Assembly: GCA_022266195.1 (NCBI GenBank)
Contig: WHVY01000006.1
Coordinates: 1,302,001-1,366,000, forward strand
DNA length: 64,000 bases
Reading direction: 5' to 3'
From: Tetranychus cinnabarinus
Lineage: Eukaryota > Arthropoda > Arachnida > Trombidiformes > Tetranychidae
Below, one piece after another: positions 50,997 to 62,423 of this stretch. The position numbers and the translations under genes were made by a program. Numbering within the stretch: position 1 is the stretch's first letter; every line of letters begins with the position of its first letter. Below the pieces are notes generated by a model. It did no database searches. It worked only from the letters and a program-made list of their open reading frames with translations, and was not told the DNA's origin.

Positions 50997-52296
50997 TCAG
51001 GAAAGTTCATATGTAGATTGTGATGATGGGCATTGAGTTTCCATTGGACTGGGTTCAAAGTTGGCTCTTGAGTCCGGTGTTCCTGGAGATGAGCCGGATA
51101 AGAAACTGAAAGTCTGTTCTTGCATTTTAACCAACGCAGTGAGGAAAGCTTTTTCCCGACGCTCCTGTCGTTCATTATCTTCTTTACGACGAGCAGCTTC
51201 TTGTTGGAAACGTTCTTTCTCCAGTTTAATCCAATCCTTCATAATATCCATCTCTTTGGTTAAATGATTGAACATGCGATCAATGAGAACAACTGATTGC
51301 GATGAATCAAAGTCTGAGTTATAATCTTGAGCTTGGTAATTGTTATAAGTTGCATTAGAGGTTGATCGAGATCTTATGGCTGCATTGCGTCCCAAATCTA
51401 TATTTAAAAAATAAATAAAAAGAAAAGTAAATATTAAACCAATCATTAATTGTGACAAGATTACCATCAACAAATAAGTCAAATTCAAGAGAAGGAATAT
51501 CATCGATTAAAGGAGGGAGCATGACGAATATTTGGTTAGAATTAGGAAACAAAACACAAGCAAAAATGAAAAACTAATAAAATAGTTTGTCTAAATTTGC
51601 AAGGATTAAAATGTTGAAATAACAATGATGGTAAAAGAAAAGGATACTAACATTGATCACCTTCTGCTTGCCCATTCAAAGTTTGAGAAGGAGACATTGC
51701 ATAAGAGAAAACTTCTTCATTATCCGTTCCACTATTTTCACCATCACCATTGGCTCCCATTCCGCTATCATTAGTTTCATCAGCCATATTAGAATCAGCT
51801 GCGTCAAAGTGATATTCTTCTTCATAATTATTCAATGCTGCTTTAACATCTTCTGTGTCTTTGGCTTGGTAAATTTTATCAAGAGCATCGAAAAAAACAC
51901 ATTTCTTTTTACGTTCTGGGGTTGGATTTTTAAGAATACGCCGATATTCAGCAATCATATTGAATACTTTGATCCTAACTTGGTCTGAAATACAAGAAAA
52001 AAAATTATTATTTTCGAATATGAATAAACTGAAAGCTTAAAGAAAATCAAATGAAAATAAATAAACTTACCTGGAGTCCTTTCATAACCATGTTCTCTGA
52101 TTCTTTCAGCGATTTTTTCCCACACTTGGCGGGTCCTTTTTGAATTGGTGAACTGTCTTTGAACCATGTCTTGGCCCCATAATGATAACAGAATACGAGT
52201 TTCATTGAGAGACCAGCTCGCGCCTCTTTCAATTGATGGTTTACTTGGTTGACTATCATTCAATGAATGATCAATAGTAGAATCTCTTTTAGTCAT
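50997..52296 (-). CDS. Trihelix / Myb-SANT-like DNA-binding protein, 3 exons
   Basis: Exons 52296-52071, 51984-51652 and 51397-50997 join in phase for 319 residues. Residues ~28-110 form a Myb/SANT-like domain of the trihelix type: SWSLNETRILLSLWG, then RQVWEKIAERIREHGYERTP|DQVRIKVFNMIAEYRRI, with the three regularly spaced tryptophan/aromatic positions. An acidic Asp/Glu/Asn-rich linker follows. Exon 3 holds a charged amphipathic helix (MFNHLTKEMDIMKDWIKLEK and on, Arg/Glu/Lys-rich), the dimerisation coiled coil often found in this class. The C-terminus is Ser/Pro-rich. Probably a nuclear transcription regulator; the exact orthologue is not recognised. A likely 5' UTR exon with a strong donor ends at 52971. 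Confidence 0.75.
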
Positions 52297-52679
52297 GATT
52301 ATCAACAGATAATTGTCCCCAGATTATTATTAAGATGAAAACAATTCACAAGAACAGTGACGTAATAAATTTATTCCTGAATAATGAAAATGGAAGTAAA
52401 ACCACACCAAAAAAGATGACAATGAAAAATCACAATTTATGATGAAAAATATAATCGATTTCGAGTTGTTACAAAAAAGAATAGGATTGAAGATTGGTAA
52501 CAAAGGGCATGGAATGAAAGGCCGGGAAACAAGCACAGGTAAAACAGTAAGAAAAAATGTGTTAACACAGTTAAATTAATTAACAAAGAAAATTATAGAT
52601 GGTGGACAATCAGTTTTGAAGCATGCTGGTAAATCTGACTAAATTGTGGTGCTCACTAATTTCTTTACATCTAATGGTG

Positions 52680-52855
52680 AAGGTAGGAGAGAGAGAGAGA
52701 GAAGAAAGAAACAAACAAAGGAAAAATATCAAAAGAGAGGGAAGAGAAGAGAGACAAGGAGAGAGAGCGAGCAAAAAGAGAGTCCAACCGAAAGTGAACA
52801 AAGAGAGGGAAAAATGTGGGGACAGAGATGAAAAGAAAGAGACCAAAGAGGAATA
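52680..52855 (+). repeat. Polypurine (GA-rich) tract
   Basis: About 175 bp of nearly pure purine on the plus strand, including an (AG)n run near 52687-52700. It lies in the presumed first intron of the trihelix gene. The overlapping frames are composition artefacts. Confidence 0.8.
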
Positions 52856-52970
52856 ATTGAATTGATCAGTATTACAGTATTATTAACCAAATAATATGAA
52901 AATTAACACAAAATTTGAAAGTTGAAACGGAAAACAGCTTCAAGGTTAATCGAGTTCATAGAAATCTTAC

Positions 52971-53150
52971 CTTGGTATTTAAACACGCCTGGTGACGGTT
53001 GCTGGAGACAATTAATTAACTAATCACAGAAATATAAGGTTAATTGTTGTTGGTTAAAAAAAAACTGAAAATAATAGTGAGAGGCAAAGAGTGAGAGGAA
53101 AAATCAAACCCAAGCAAATGGCATGGGCGAGCTGAACGCCATCTTTTATC
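52971..53150 (-). other. Probable 5' UTR exon and promoter of the trihelix gene
   Basis: On the minus strand CCAAG|GTAAGATTT is a strong splice donor at 52970/52971. About 170 bases upstream is AAGATGGCGTTC (minus strand; 53137-53147 on plus), a YY1-like motif common near metazoan start sites. The coding ATG is at 52296, so a ~0.65 kb 5' intron is implied. No transcript evidence. Confidence 0.35.
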
Positions 53151-55010
53151 TGGATTTGTAAAATAGAAAAATGGTTAGAGTTTCTGTAAGTCTAATAAGC
53201 GCAGTTTTTATTCAAATAAAAATGAAAGTTGTTTTTTGGTTTATTAATTTGATTGCTTATTCATTGAAATTGAGGTCAATTAGTTTTTTATCAAATGACA
53301 TCATTAATTGGAAAACCTGAAATTGAAAATCTATTCGACTCTTTGTATCAGTATCATTTTATTGTAAATACAATCACAATTTTGCTTTTTGTTTCTGTTT
53401 TTATGGACAACCTTACATCAATTGGTTATTACGCTGTTTAAACTACTTGATCAATGATAATGATGATCATCATCTTCCCTTCTTTCTTTTCCCTCTCTCT
53501 CTTGCCTTGAGAGTTGTCCTCCTGAAAATAGTGATCTCCATCTTGTTAATGTGCATGTTAATTATTTAACGGAAAAAGATTAACTCACAATATGGCCGCT
53601 GATGTTTTTCATCCATTTATATTGCTATTAATTCTATAATTGTTTACTTCTTTCTATTTTTCTTTCTTCCTCGCCTTTTCTCTTCTCCTAATCAGTTTCA
53701 ATTGCTAATGTCATGTCTTTGTTAATTTCATGTTGCTGTAATCATTTTTCTCTTCTCTTTACTTTTACTTGATTTAATTCAATTTAACATTTCACTCTTT
53801 CATTGATCATCTAATTATTGATTGTCTTTTTTAATCAGACGCCAGTAAGCTTGCCTGATAATCATTTCAATTAAACACAATCAATAATCATTAGTTTCAC
53901 CAAAATTCACCAACATTTCCTATTACAACAATACGCAAAAATATTTGACCATCACTTTCAATAAACCTGTTTAGCTGTTTTTGATTGTTATCATTTAAAT
54001 TGTAACAATTTGCTTGCACAACGATAATGGTAACTTTAATCATCCGAAAGCTTAAGGCCTAGCCTTGAATTGCTGGCTTTGCTTTATTAATTAACTTTAT
54101 TTCCAATAAAAATCAAGTGAAATGAGAAGGGAACAAATAAAGCAAATCTCTCTATGAAGATCAATGGATAAAATCACCAATTTTTGTCGTTTACCCCAAC
54201 AATAATCAAAATAAACAGTGTTGATAGAGATTCATCTCGTTTCCGTCATAAATTTCAACCAAATTTTATGATTATCATTACATATTATGTATTAAGGAAG
54301 TATTATTATTGAGATTATCTTATTATTTACCATCTTAACGACTACTGGTTAAAACTGTAAATCCGCAAAACAAAAAGTACTAAACTAGAAGCACTAATAA
54401 ACATTTTATAATCTAGTCGTTTAATATTAATAGTTACCCTTAATTGAAACCATTTCAGTCTTTCCATGTTTCCGTTGAAAGCTGACAGTGAAAAAATAAA
54501 ACAAAGAACCCAAAGAATTGCATGTGTGTAACAAAAATACCAATGATTTCCTTGTAAATAGCGGTTAGAAACAGAAGAGAAAACAATTGAGTTTAAAATA
54601 TAAACCAGAAAATCTGGTTACCTTTGCTTTCACTAAAAAATAAGCCTAGACTTTCAGGCTAATAAGTGATTCAAGTGAAGACCTTTTTTTGAACTGTGAT
54701 ACATCTTCTTTGTCTTTTCTAAATTCTACATTGATTTCAAACGACTGACACTTTTTGAAACCAACAGCTTTACCCAATACTTTCAACACTAATAACCCAA
54801 AAGTAAATAACTAAAAGTCTAAACCCATAATTTTCAACTCTTAAACCTAAATCTATAAAACCAAAGTAAAAATTGTAAAGTGTTTTAACCAGATATTGAC
54901 CCAGGTAATCATCATCGTTTGTTGTCAAGTGACTTTTTTTGTTAACCCATCTATTACCAAACCTATCAAAATTTGTGCTGCTTGACTATTGTTTGATTGC
55001 CTGTCTGAAA
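53151..55010. other. Intergenic between divergent trihelix and ORAI genes
   Basis: AT-rich with pyrimidine-rich patches near 53480-53520 and 53640-53700. No gene or clear repeat. It presumably holds the ORAI promoter. Confidence 0.45.
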
Positions 55011-55655
55011 ATGGTAATCAAAGATGAAACTAATAGTTCACTTTCATGGAGACGTTTACATCTTTCCCGAGCCAAGTTGAAAGCTTCATCGCGAACTTCA
55101 GCCCTTCTCTCTGGATTTGCCATGGTGGCCATGGTTGAAGTTTCTCTAAATTGTGATTCTCCTAATCCAGTTCCTGCGCCATTATTAATATCTTTTGTCC
55201 TCTGTACCACGCTACTCGTTAGTGTTCATATGTTAGCTTTAATGATATCAACATGCATTTTACCCAACATTGAATCTGATTGTGAATTAGGTGATCAAAC
55301 ATCATATACACCAGCCATTCAATCAAGGACTCTAATTGATTCACCTCATGATGCCTTGTCCCATTACATTGAAATTGCTTGGCTTTTCTCCACTGTTCTT
55401 GGTGTCTTCTTGTTCCTTATAGAGATTGCCTTTCTTTGTTGGGTCAAATTTTGGGACATTGGGGTTAGTCAAGGAGGAACCGGAAAAAAGGCTGCAACTG
55501 CCGCAACTCTTTTACTAATTCCGGTTTTCATCATCTTCATTGGCTTTGCTATTCACTTTTACAGAAAATTGGTTAGCTACAAGTATGAAAGATCGGCCAA
55601 AAATTTGGAAGAATTGGTTACTATGGTTAGTAATTTACAACGAGATCCAGTTTGA
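55011..55655 (+). CDS. Orai: ORAI store-operated calcium channel subunit
   Basis: An intronless frame of 214 residues. It forms the plasma-membrane pore gated by STIM after ER calcium depletion. The N-terminal gating helix and TM1 are nearly invariant: SWRRLHLSRAKLKASSRTSA, then LLSGFAMVAMVEV. These give the human-equivalent pore residues R91, L95, F99, V102 and the selectivity glutamate E106. TM2 reads LISFVLCTTLLVSVHMLALM, followed by the ISTCILPNIE hallmark. TM3 (YIEIAWLFSTVLGVFLFLIE) keeps the E190 equivalent. TM4 (LLLIPVFIIFIGFAIHFYRK) runs into a short STIM-binding coiled coil (SAKNLEELVTMVSNL). I start at ATG 55011 (MVIKDETNSS); codons further upstream in frame lack ATG. Only about 11 residues precede the conserved helix, far fewer than in ORAI1. 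The extracellular loop after TM1 is poor in acidic residues. Confidence 0.92.
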   Translation: MVIKDETNSSLSWRRLHLSRAKLKASSRTSALLSGFAMVAMVEVSLNCDSPNPVPAPLLISFVLCTTLLVSVHMLALMISTCILPNIESDCELGDQTSYTPAIQSRTLIDSPHDALSHYIEIAWLFSTVLGVFLFLIEIAFLCWVKFWDIGVSQGGTGKKAATAATLLLIPVFIIFIGFAIHFYRKLVSYKYERSAKNLEELVTMVSNLQRDPV

Positions 55656-57350
55656 CCTTTTGTTAACCATTTCAAAAGAATCCAGTTTCAATGGAAACCA
55701 ATTGTTTTTCCAAAAGTAATTTCTTTCTCATGGATAGCTGATTTAAATTGAATATCAAATGATCAATTAACTGTTTAATGATTAATTATTCATCAACAAT
55801 CCATCAGATTGCCACTGCTTTTTCCTGTTGGCTTCAACATTCTCATTCCAGACCAAACTGATCAACCATAATCAACTAGATTAAACGTGAAAGATTATAT
55901 TTTTTAAGGACAATTTAGCATCTTCTTCTAGTTGTACAATCTGGTTTATTGTTCAAAGACTGTTATGATTGATTTAATCAATCAATGATGTACAAAACTT
56001 GCATGTATTTACAATTAATAGTCAATTGGAAAAAGATTGTTTTCTAGTCATCAGCAAAATCTTCATCATCATTAAGTTAATGATAAAGTTGAATGAAACA
56101 AATGTGTTTAAATCAAACAATACAACAAAAACGTTAACAATTAATTCCACATAATTTTAATTAGCAGCTACAATAATGCTAATAGTAATAAAATAACAAG
56201 CCACTATTAGGCTGTTGCTATTATCAAATCAATGTTTACCATCTTGACTAGATGAGATCAATGATAAATTGTATTATGGTTATTATAACTGTTGATAATA
56301 AATTGTATGCAACTTACAAGTGAAATTAAATTTCATTTTCATCAACAATTTACCCAAACAGTCAAATACCAAGATCAATGGCCTGTTGATATTAACCAAA
56401 GTCAGTTGAAAGCTAATCACAGTTTCACCAATTATCTTAAGACTCTGTAAAGATACAAATTAGCTTACACTTATTAAGCTTTTTCAAAGGGAAACAATTT
56501 TAATTGCTAAACTAATCAATCATCAATGAAGCTCTTCAAATGTTTGCTTCATTTTCGTTCTCATTATGGTTGCTAAATTATTTTCAATTTACCATTTATA
56601 TTAACAATCAAATGTTTCTATTGTTTCCTAGTCTTTTATTGACAATCAATGATTAGTAATTTAAGCTTCCAAGTAATAATATTTAGCAAATGGAGTAATT
56701 TGAGTAAATTTGATCCAGTAATCAACTTACAACCAGAAATTAACATTAATTTTGCCTTTATTTGGTAAATCAATAACCAAGGCTAGATATGGTTAGAGTT
56801 TTTTAATTTCTAATTGATTTTAATTTTTATTTCTTTTTCTGTTAAACAATTTAAATTAACGATAGAATCAGTAAGAAACAAATTATCTTGTAATATTACA
56901 AGTAATTTGTGATAATTATCATTTTCAACAGTCAATCACAATTAACATGAAATGTACTTTGACCAGCTAATTGTAATCATTCAATGTGAACAATTTTATG
57001 TGGATTCTGCATCAGATTATGATTATAATGGGAAAAATATTCACCACTCATTAATTCATTGGTTTTGTTTGATTAGTTTAATTTGTATCGTTTAAATTGT
57101 TTGTCTTGTACAAAGCAATAGATGGCTCTGAGAAAATAGCACATTAAACGCCATCTGAATGAATGGAATACAATTAAAGCTGTCAGTTGGCCAGTCAATT
57201 GACTTGTTTTGGTTATTATCATTTGTAAACTGAGTTTATAAATTACATGGTAAGTTTTATAATCTTGTCGAACTTGTTGAACTGTTTTATTAACGTTATT
57301 ATGCACTTTTGCTTCCTTACCTCTGTCTAGTTGTCATCTTTCCAGGTATA
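55656..57350. other. Intergenic between ORAI and VPS35L
   Basis: ORAI 3' UTR and AT-rich DNA. Near the right end lie two GATGGC motifs in opposite orientation (57120-57126 and 57146-57155) that probably mark the VPS35L promoter. TTTCCAG at 57340-57345, just before the ATG, could be a 5' UTR splice acceptor. Confidence 0.45.
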
Positions 57351-60300
57351 ATGATAAATTGGCAACCTAGGCAAGTAACAACTGATGGATATCGGAAAAA
57401 AAATTTACTCCCACATGAAGTGACGGATCACCCTTTAAAGCCATTAACTGTTACTGTTAAACATCGATCAGGATCCAAATCAAGTGCCAATGGATCAACT
57501 GAAAACTCCAAAAAAGAAGCTAAAAAAGTTAAAGCCAGTACATCTTGGGGTGGTGTTGATCCACTATCAGCTGCTCTGCAAGATATTGACGGATCAAAAC
57601 ATGACACTGTTCCAGTATTAAATCCATTAGCCACTGATGGGGCAGTTAAAAGAAGTGATAAATCGTCTGATGATGATTTTGTTGATGACAGCTTCGAAAA
57701 CTGGTCTACTTTCAAAGGAGCTATACTAAAGGAGTATACTACCTCTGAAAAATTGTCAATCAAAACATCCTTTCTGAGTGGAGGTGATGCTTCAGGAGTT
57801 GTTGTTGCCAGTTTGAGGAATCTTCAAAGTACTTCTCTTGCCGAAAAAGTTAAACATCGGTTACAGCAGTTAGATGATTTTGAAGATGGCTCTGTCAAAG
57901 AAATGTTTAATCTAAGTCAAGCTGATTATGTCCATAGGATTGAAGATTTAAGTGTTGCATTGCAATCTTCTTGGGAAACTGATCAAAGAGTCAAAGCTTT
58001 AAAAATTGCCATTCAATGTGCAAAACTTTTAGTTGATGTAAGTGTCTTACCATTTTATCCAAGTAAATTCGTGCTCATAACCGACATGTTGGATAGTTTT
58101 GGAAATCTTGTATACAAAAGAATCCATTGTAAAGCTGAAACGCCGTTAGCTCTGGAATCTGCAATAGAAACTTGCCGTAATTGGTTCTACAAAATTGCTT
58201 CAATTCGAGAATTGGTGCCTAGGTTTTATGTGGAAACTGCTATTTTAAAAACTCTCAGTTTTATCGTCGATCCCAAACTTGTCTACTCTGAGAATTGTAA
58301 AGCTCTGTTCCGGCTAACTGCCATGGCTCGAGGAATCGGAGATCCCCTAGTTTCACTTTATTCAAGAGCTTACCTTTGCCGTATTATTATGAGAATTGCA
58401 CCCATGGAAAAGACAGTTTTCCGTCAAAATTTAACCGAGTTCCTGATGATTTCCAATCAACTAACCTCCGAATTTGTCATAGTCACTCTAAAAGCTCAAA
58501 AAATAAATTTTGCAACTTATTTAACTCTTTTCACACCTGCCTTGAATTGGATTCTTCAATGTATCGCGTTCAAATCCTCAGATAGTCTACTGGAAGAGAT
58601 TTTAGACGAATTTCAGGAAAATTTGCAAAACAAAGGTAATCTACCGATAAATGCGCTACTATTGAACTCAATGATTACTACATTCCAGCCTCGTTTTATT
58701 ATCGAACGAGCAAAGAGATTTGTTGACCTGATCAAAGAATGTCTGACTACCAATGAAGATAAAGGATTTCCTGGATATTTATTACTTAAAAATCTTGGCT
58801 CTTCATTTGTCGAAGGAAGAACGGCCTGGATTAACATAGAGAAAGCTCATAAGCTGTTACTTATGAATGAAATATGGAAAAAAGTATCCAAATTAAAAGC
58901 ATCTCAACACATAATTTGTGCCGACATTTGGATGGACTTTGTCGTTCAATATCTTGGTGTTTTTGAAGTGAATGTTTTGCTCAAAGATATTGTCAAACAT
59001 ATGCAACCTGATCGAGCTTATGAAGATCATTACGATAAACTCATTTCAATAGTGAAAAAAGTCACCCAATTTTCATCTTTGGAGGATTATACCTCGTTTT
59101 TTGCTATGGATAGTTTTATACCATTTTTGGATATGTTGCAAAAAGAATCTGTCAAAGTACAAGCTTGCCAATTAATAACAAGTTGTTACATTGAAAAAAT
59201 TAAAAGTGCAAATTCAACAATCTTGAATTCTGCATCTGATGATGAAGAAGAACTATTTAAAATTTCTGACCCAGTTATTCTCAACTCGTTAACCTATCTC
59301 TGTAAAACCATGCATGATTCAGTGAACGCATTAACCCTGGAAGATGATCGGAGAGACATTTCAAATTTAATCATCGATTTCCTCAGTTTGGTATCTTTTC
59401 ACAGAGATTTCCAAGGCTACCTTAGTTTTATGGTTGAAGCTCGATCCAACTATTCGCATCTAGAATCTGTGGTAGCTTTCCTTGTTACCTGTGTTAATCG
59501 TATTATTATGGAAACCAGGAATATCGTGAAAGGCCAACATACAAAAAAGACAACGGCTTTTGTCAGAGCATGTTTAGCATATTCATTTATAACAATACCA
59601 TCTCTCGAAGATCCTATCATCCGTCTACAACTTTATCTAAATAGTGCTCAAATTGGTTTAGTCAACGGTTGTTTGCCGCAAACTGACGCATTCCTTGAAG
59701 CTGCTATCGATCTTATTCCTTCTGCCAATGTGAAAATTGAATTATCTGATGGTCAAGTACGTTTGATGGAACCGTTTATTGTATCTTATGTTGCAAATTT
59801 ACTTTCTTTTCTGGTTATAGTGCCGGTATGTATTTTATCATCATTGGTGTTTTAATTTTGTGACTAACGACCTTTTTTTGTTATTTCAGGATCACCCAGA
59901 AAAGGACCCTTTGTTTTTATTTTGTAAATTATTTGAAGTCATCAAGAGTATGGAATTCAATCAAAGTTTTGATTCAAAACCAGCAATTTATCTAAACATG
60001 TTAGATTACTTATTCTCGGTGGCCCAAGAAAATTATCTTTACCATGTTGACAAAATTGATTCTAATGATGCTCTCTATGGTCATCATTCATCCTTCCTGA
60101 ATCATATAAGCAAATTGGGTGATCAAGTAATTGAAGAGATCTTTGCCTATGTCAAAGATCTTGGTAAGAGACAATTGTACAAACGACAATCTAACATTTC
60201 TTTTGATTGTTTCTATCGTTTGATAATGAATGGGGACACTAAAAAGGTTGGAAAATTGGCTTTCAACTTTTGGCAATTGGGATTAAAAGAAAACTTCTTG

Positions 60301-60411
60301 GATAATAAATCTCTCACTAAAGGAATCAACTTCGTCAACAAAATGTCAAAATGTTACAATGATCCTGATCTTTTAATCTTATCTCAAAAAATGGCTTCCC
60401 TTGCAAAATAA
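57351..60411 (+). CDS. VPS35L: VPS35L, Retriever/Commander subunit, 2 coding exons
   Basis: Exon 57351-59825 (825 codons) joins exon 59890-60411 across a 64 bp GT-AG intron in phase 0 (VIVP|DHPEKDP), for 998 residues; the human protein is about 963. VPS35L is the alpha-solenoid scaffold of Retriever, with VPS26C and VPS29, and recycles integral membrane cargo from endosomes with the CCC and WASH complexes. Landmarks: DHPLKPLTVT near the N-terminus, TSEKLSIKTSF, LDDFEDGSVKEMFNLSQADY, QFYPSKFVLITD-type segment, NWFYKIASIRELVPRFYVE, RGIGDPLVSLYSRAYLCR, FLDMLQKESVKVQ, CKTMHDSVNALTLEDD and NYLYHVDKIDSNDALYG. I start at ATG 57351 (MINWQPRQVT), which aligns with the human start; the upstream frame uses no ATG. 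A Lys/Ser-rich disordered segment is at ~50-115. Confidence 0.95.
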
Positions 60412-60511
60412 ATGTGCAAATTAAAATAGTTTACAACCAAGATTGGAAATTTTCATTTACATTCGCCTCCTAGAAAAATTGAACAGAGATCTCAATAACA
60501 ATCATTTCAAC

Positions 60512-60517
60512 AATAAA
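60512..60517 (+). terminator. Polyadenylation signal AATAAA
   Basis: AATAAA about 100 bases after the VPS35L stop. Confidence 0.5.
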
Positions 60518-60851
60518 ACAGTAATCATGAGTCGACCTAGCTCTGATAATCTGATGTAAATCTAATTTCACTCAACAATCGATATCAGCTGATGAAATCC
60601 ACGACAGATTTCATCAATTTTCACAAAGTTTATCAATTTATTTTTTAAATTATTTTATAGTTTTTATAGATGACTACAAAATCAGCAATAATTTATCGCT
60701 TATCAATCAAGACATCATTGTAATTATTGATATAAATAAACATTGATCTGGAAATAAAAAAAAATTGAACATGATTTTCGTATAATGGTCGATCACAATT
60801 TTTACCACCTCTCAACCAAAGTCAAGGTGTTGCCAGAGAAAAGAAACACGA

Positions 60852-61070
60852 TTAATCCTTTTTGGCCGGCTTATCCTTCGCCGCTGTATTGAACTCATCC
60901 TTGTACGCCTCCCTGATGAACGCAAACAAAACAATGTGAATCATGATTACAGAAATGCAGGTAGCATAGATCAATGGAAGCACTTGATGAGCGATGAAAA
61001 AAGATATTATAGGTAAAGTTATTAAAGCTATACTGTAAAAAAGTAAATCACGGAATGCATTGGAACTCAT
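60852..61070 (-). CDS. VMA21: VMA21-like V-ATPase assembly factor
   Basis: Encodes 72 residues from ATG 61070 (MSSNAFRDLLFYS). Two hydrophobic helices are seen: about residues 8-30 (LLFYSIALITLPIISFFI) and 38-58 (IYATCISVIMIHIVLFAF). A charged cytosolic tail is rich in Lys/Asp and ends PAKKD. This matches VMA21, the ER chaperone that guides assembly of the V-ATPase Vo sector; the human protein is 101 residues with a longer N-terminus. The lysine-rich end suits ER retention, though it is not a strict KKxx. Single exon. Tail to tail with VPS35L (440 bp apart). Codons upstream of 61070 in frame are hydrophobic and were not used because they would spoil the family alignment. Confidence 0.85.
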   Translation of the reverse strand: MSSNAFRDLLFYSIALITLPIISFFIAHQVLPLIYATCISVIMIHIVLFAFIREAYKDEFNTAAKDKPAKKD

Positions 61071-61206
61071 ATTTAGCTTGGTCAAAATAAAACCAAAGGT
61101 TATAAAGTTAATTAAATCACAAAATAGATACAATGACAATTAAGAAAAAATATGAGTAAACAAGGCAAAAGAAAAATCTGATACTTTGGTAATAAAAAGC
61201 ACCAGA

Positions 61207-61217
61207 AGATGGCTGCA
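61207..61217 (+). promoter_or_regulatory. YY1-like motif AAGATGGCTGC upstream of VMA21
   Basis: The sequence AAGATGGCTGC, a close fit to the metazoan YY1/Pleiohomeotic site, lies 137 bases 5' of the VMA21 ATG. Similar GATGGC motifs lie near the presumed promoters of VPS35L and the trihelix gene. Confidence 0.4.
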
Positions 61218-61596
61218 AAAGAGCGCCAAATAATCCCTTCAAATAGTGATTTTAACCCAATTTATGTCATTCAATTAATTGTAATCTCAAACAACAGCCC
61301 AATGCAAGACAATTAAAAGTTAATTATTTAAAAAATGACACTGTTTTCCCAATTGCATCCAAAAAAAGTGTCTTTAGAACTGGACAGTCTTTTGAGATCA
61401 AAGTAGTAACATAAAAGGCTAGTTCCAGTTGCTTGCCGAAGGTGAATATAAATGTAATTTTGCTTGTCATTGAATCTGGAAAAAATTGCTATGAAAAATA
61501 TAATGGATCAGAAAAAAATATTGAACAATAATTCAGTGATATTATTATGAAAAATTATCTCCATTCAAAGTATATTGAAATTTAAATGTTTCATTG

Positions 61597-61923
61597 ATAT
61601 TTTTTTAAACAATTACTGTGAGAACCTAAACAGTACAAAAGATGTATTCAAGTTGATTGCTCTTTTTAAATTTGATCAAAGCTAATATCAATAAAAACTA
61701 AAAAAACCTGAGCCTTTCGCTCAGCAAGGAACAAAAAAAATGTTGTACATTGTACGGACCCATCGAAATTTAAAAGTCCTTTAACCATCTTTAGACAAAA
61801 TAAAATTCAATATTGATGAAATTATTTCGTTTTTGTATACATTCATTTTCCTGTATGCGGAAGAACTGAAAATTGTAGATTTAAATCTGGGCATATTTGG
61901 GTTTTATTATAAAATTAAGAGTC
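61597..61923 (+). repeat. Direct repeat, copy 1 (327 bp)
   Basis: From the ATATTTTTTTAAACAATTAC start through AAAATTAAGAGTC, this is nearly identical to 62123-62423. Copy 1 carries ~26 extra bases (around TTGTACATTGTACGGACCC). Both contain a short GC stem-loop. Confidence 0.9.
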
Positions 61924-62122
61924 AAAGGCGAAATAGAAAAACTGGAGCGAGAATCACCGCAGAAATTAGAAGCTTTGATGTCAACTGGTGAAAAGATTGA
62001 AAAACGCGTTTCGATTGTTAAAAATACAAATTCAACTAATGAAAATGATCAAGAGGGTGAAAATGGCCAGAGTGATGATAATATTGCTGATGAAAATAAT
62101 TCATATAATTCAATTTTCGTTA

Positions 62123-62423
62123 ATATCTTTTTAAACAATTACTGTGAGAACCTAAACAGTACAAAAGATGTATTCAAGTTGATTACTCTTTTTAAATTTG
62201 ATCAAAGCTAATATCAATAAAAACTAAAAAAACTTGAGCCTTTCGCTCAGCAAGGAACCAAAAAAATTTTAAAAGTCCATAAACCATCTTTAGACAAAAA
62301 TAAAATTCAATATTGATGAAATTATTTCATTTTTGTATACATTCATTTCCCTGTGTGCTGAAGAACTGAAAATTGTAGATTTAAATCTGGGCATATTTGG
62401 GTTTTATTATAAAATTAAGAGTC
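62123..62423 (+). repeat. Direct repeat, copy 2 (301 bp)
   Basis: Second copy of the unit at 61597-61923, about 200 bp apart. A 104-residue frame (61897-62211) spans the gap and the start of this copy. Its middle is Glu/Asn/Asp-rich and it is unrecognised. The same end of the frame (NYCENLNSTKDVFKLI) exists in copy 1. Confidence 0.9.

Noticed and set aside
52610..52856. Arg/Glu- and Ser/Leu-rich frames
   Set aside because: Translations of a polypurine tract in three frames; composition artefact.
54939..55010. Upstream 24 codons of the ORAI frame as coding
   Set aside because: They begin at a TTG, lack an ATG, and do not resemble ORAI N-termini.
57309..57350. Upstream 14 codons of the VPS35L frame
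   Set aside because: Start at TTG; a splice acceptor-like TTTCCAG just before ATG 57351 and the family alignment favour 57351.
61071..61139. Upstream codons of the VMA21 frame
   Set aside because: Hydrophobic, would add a third helix not found in VMA21; MSSNAF fits better.
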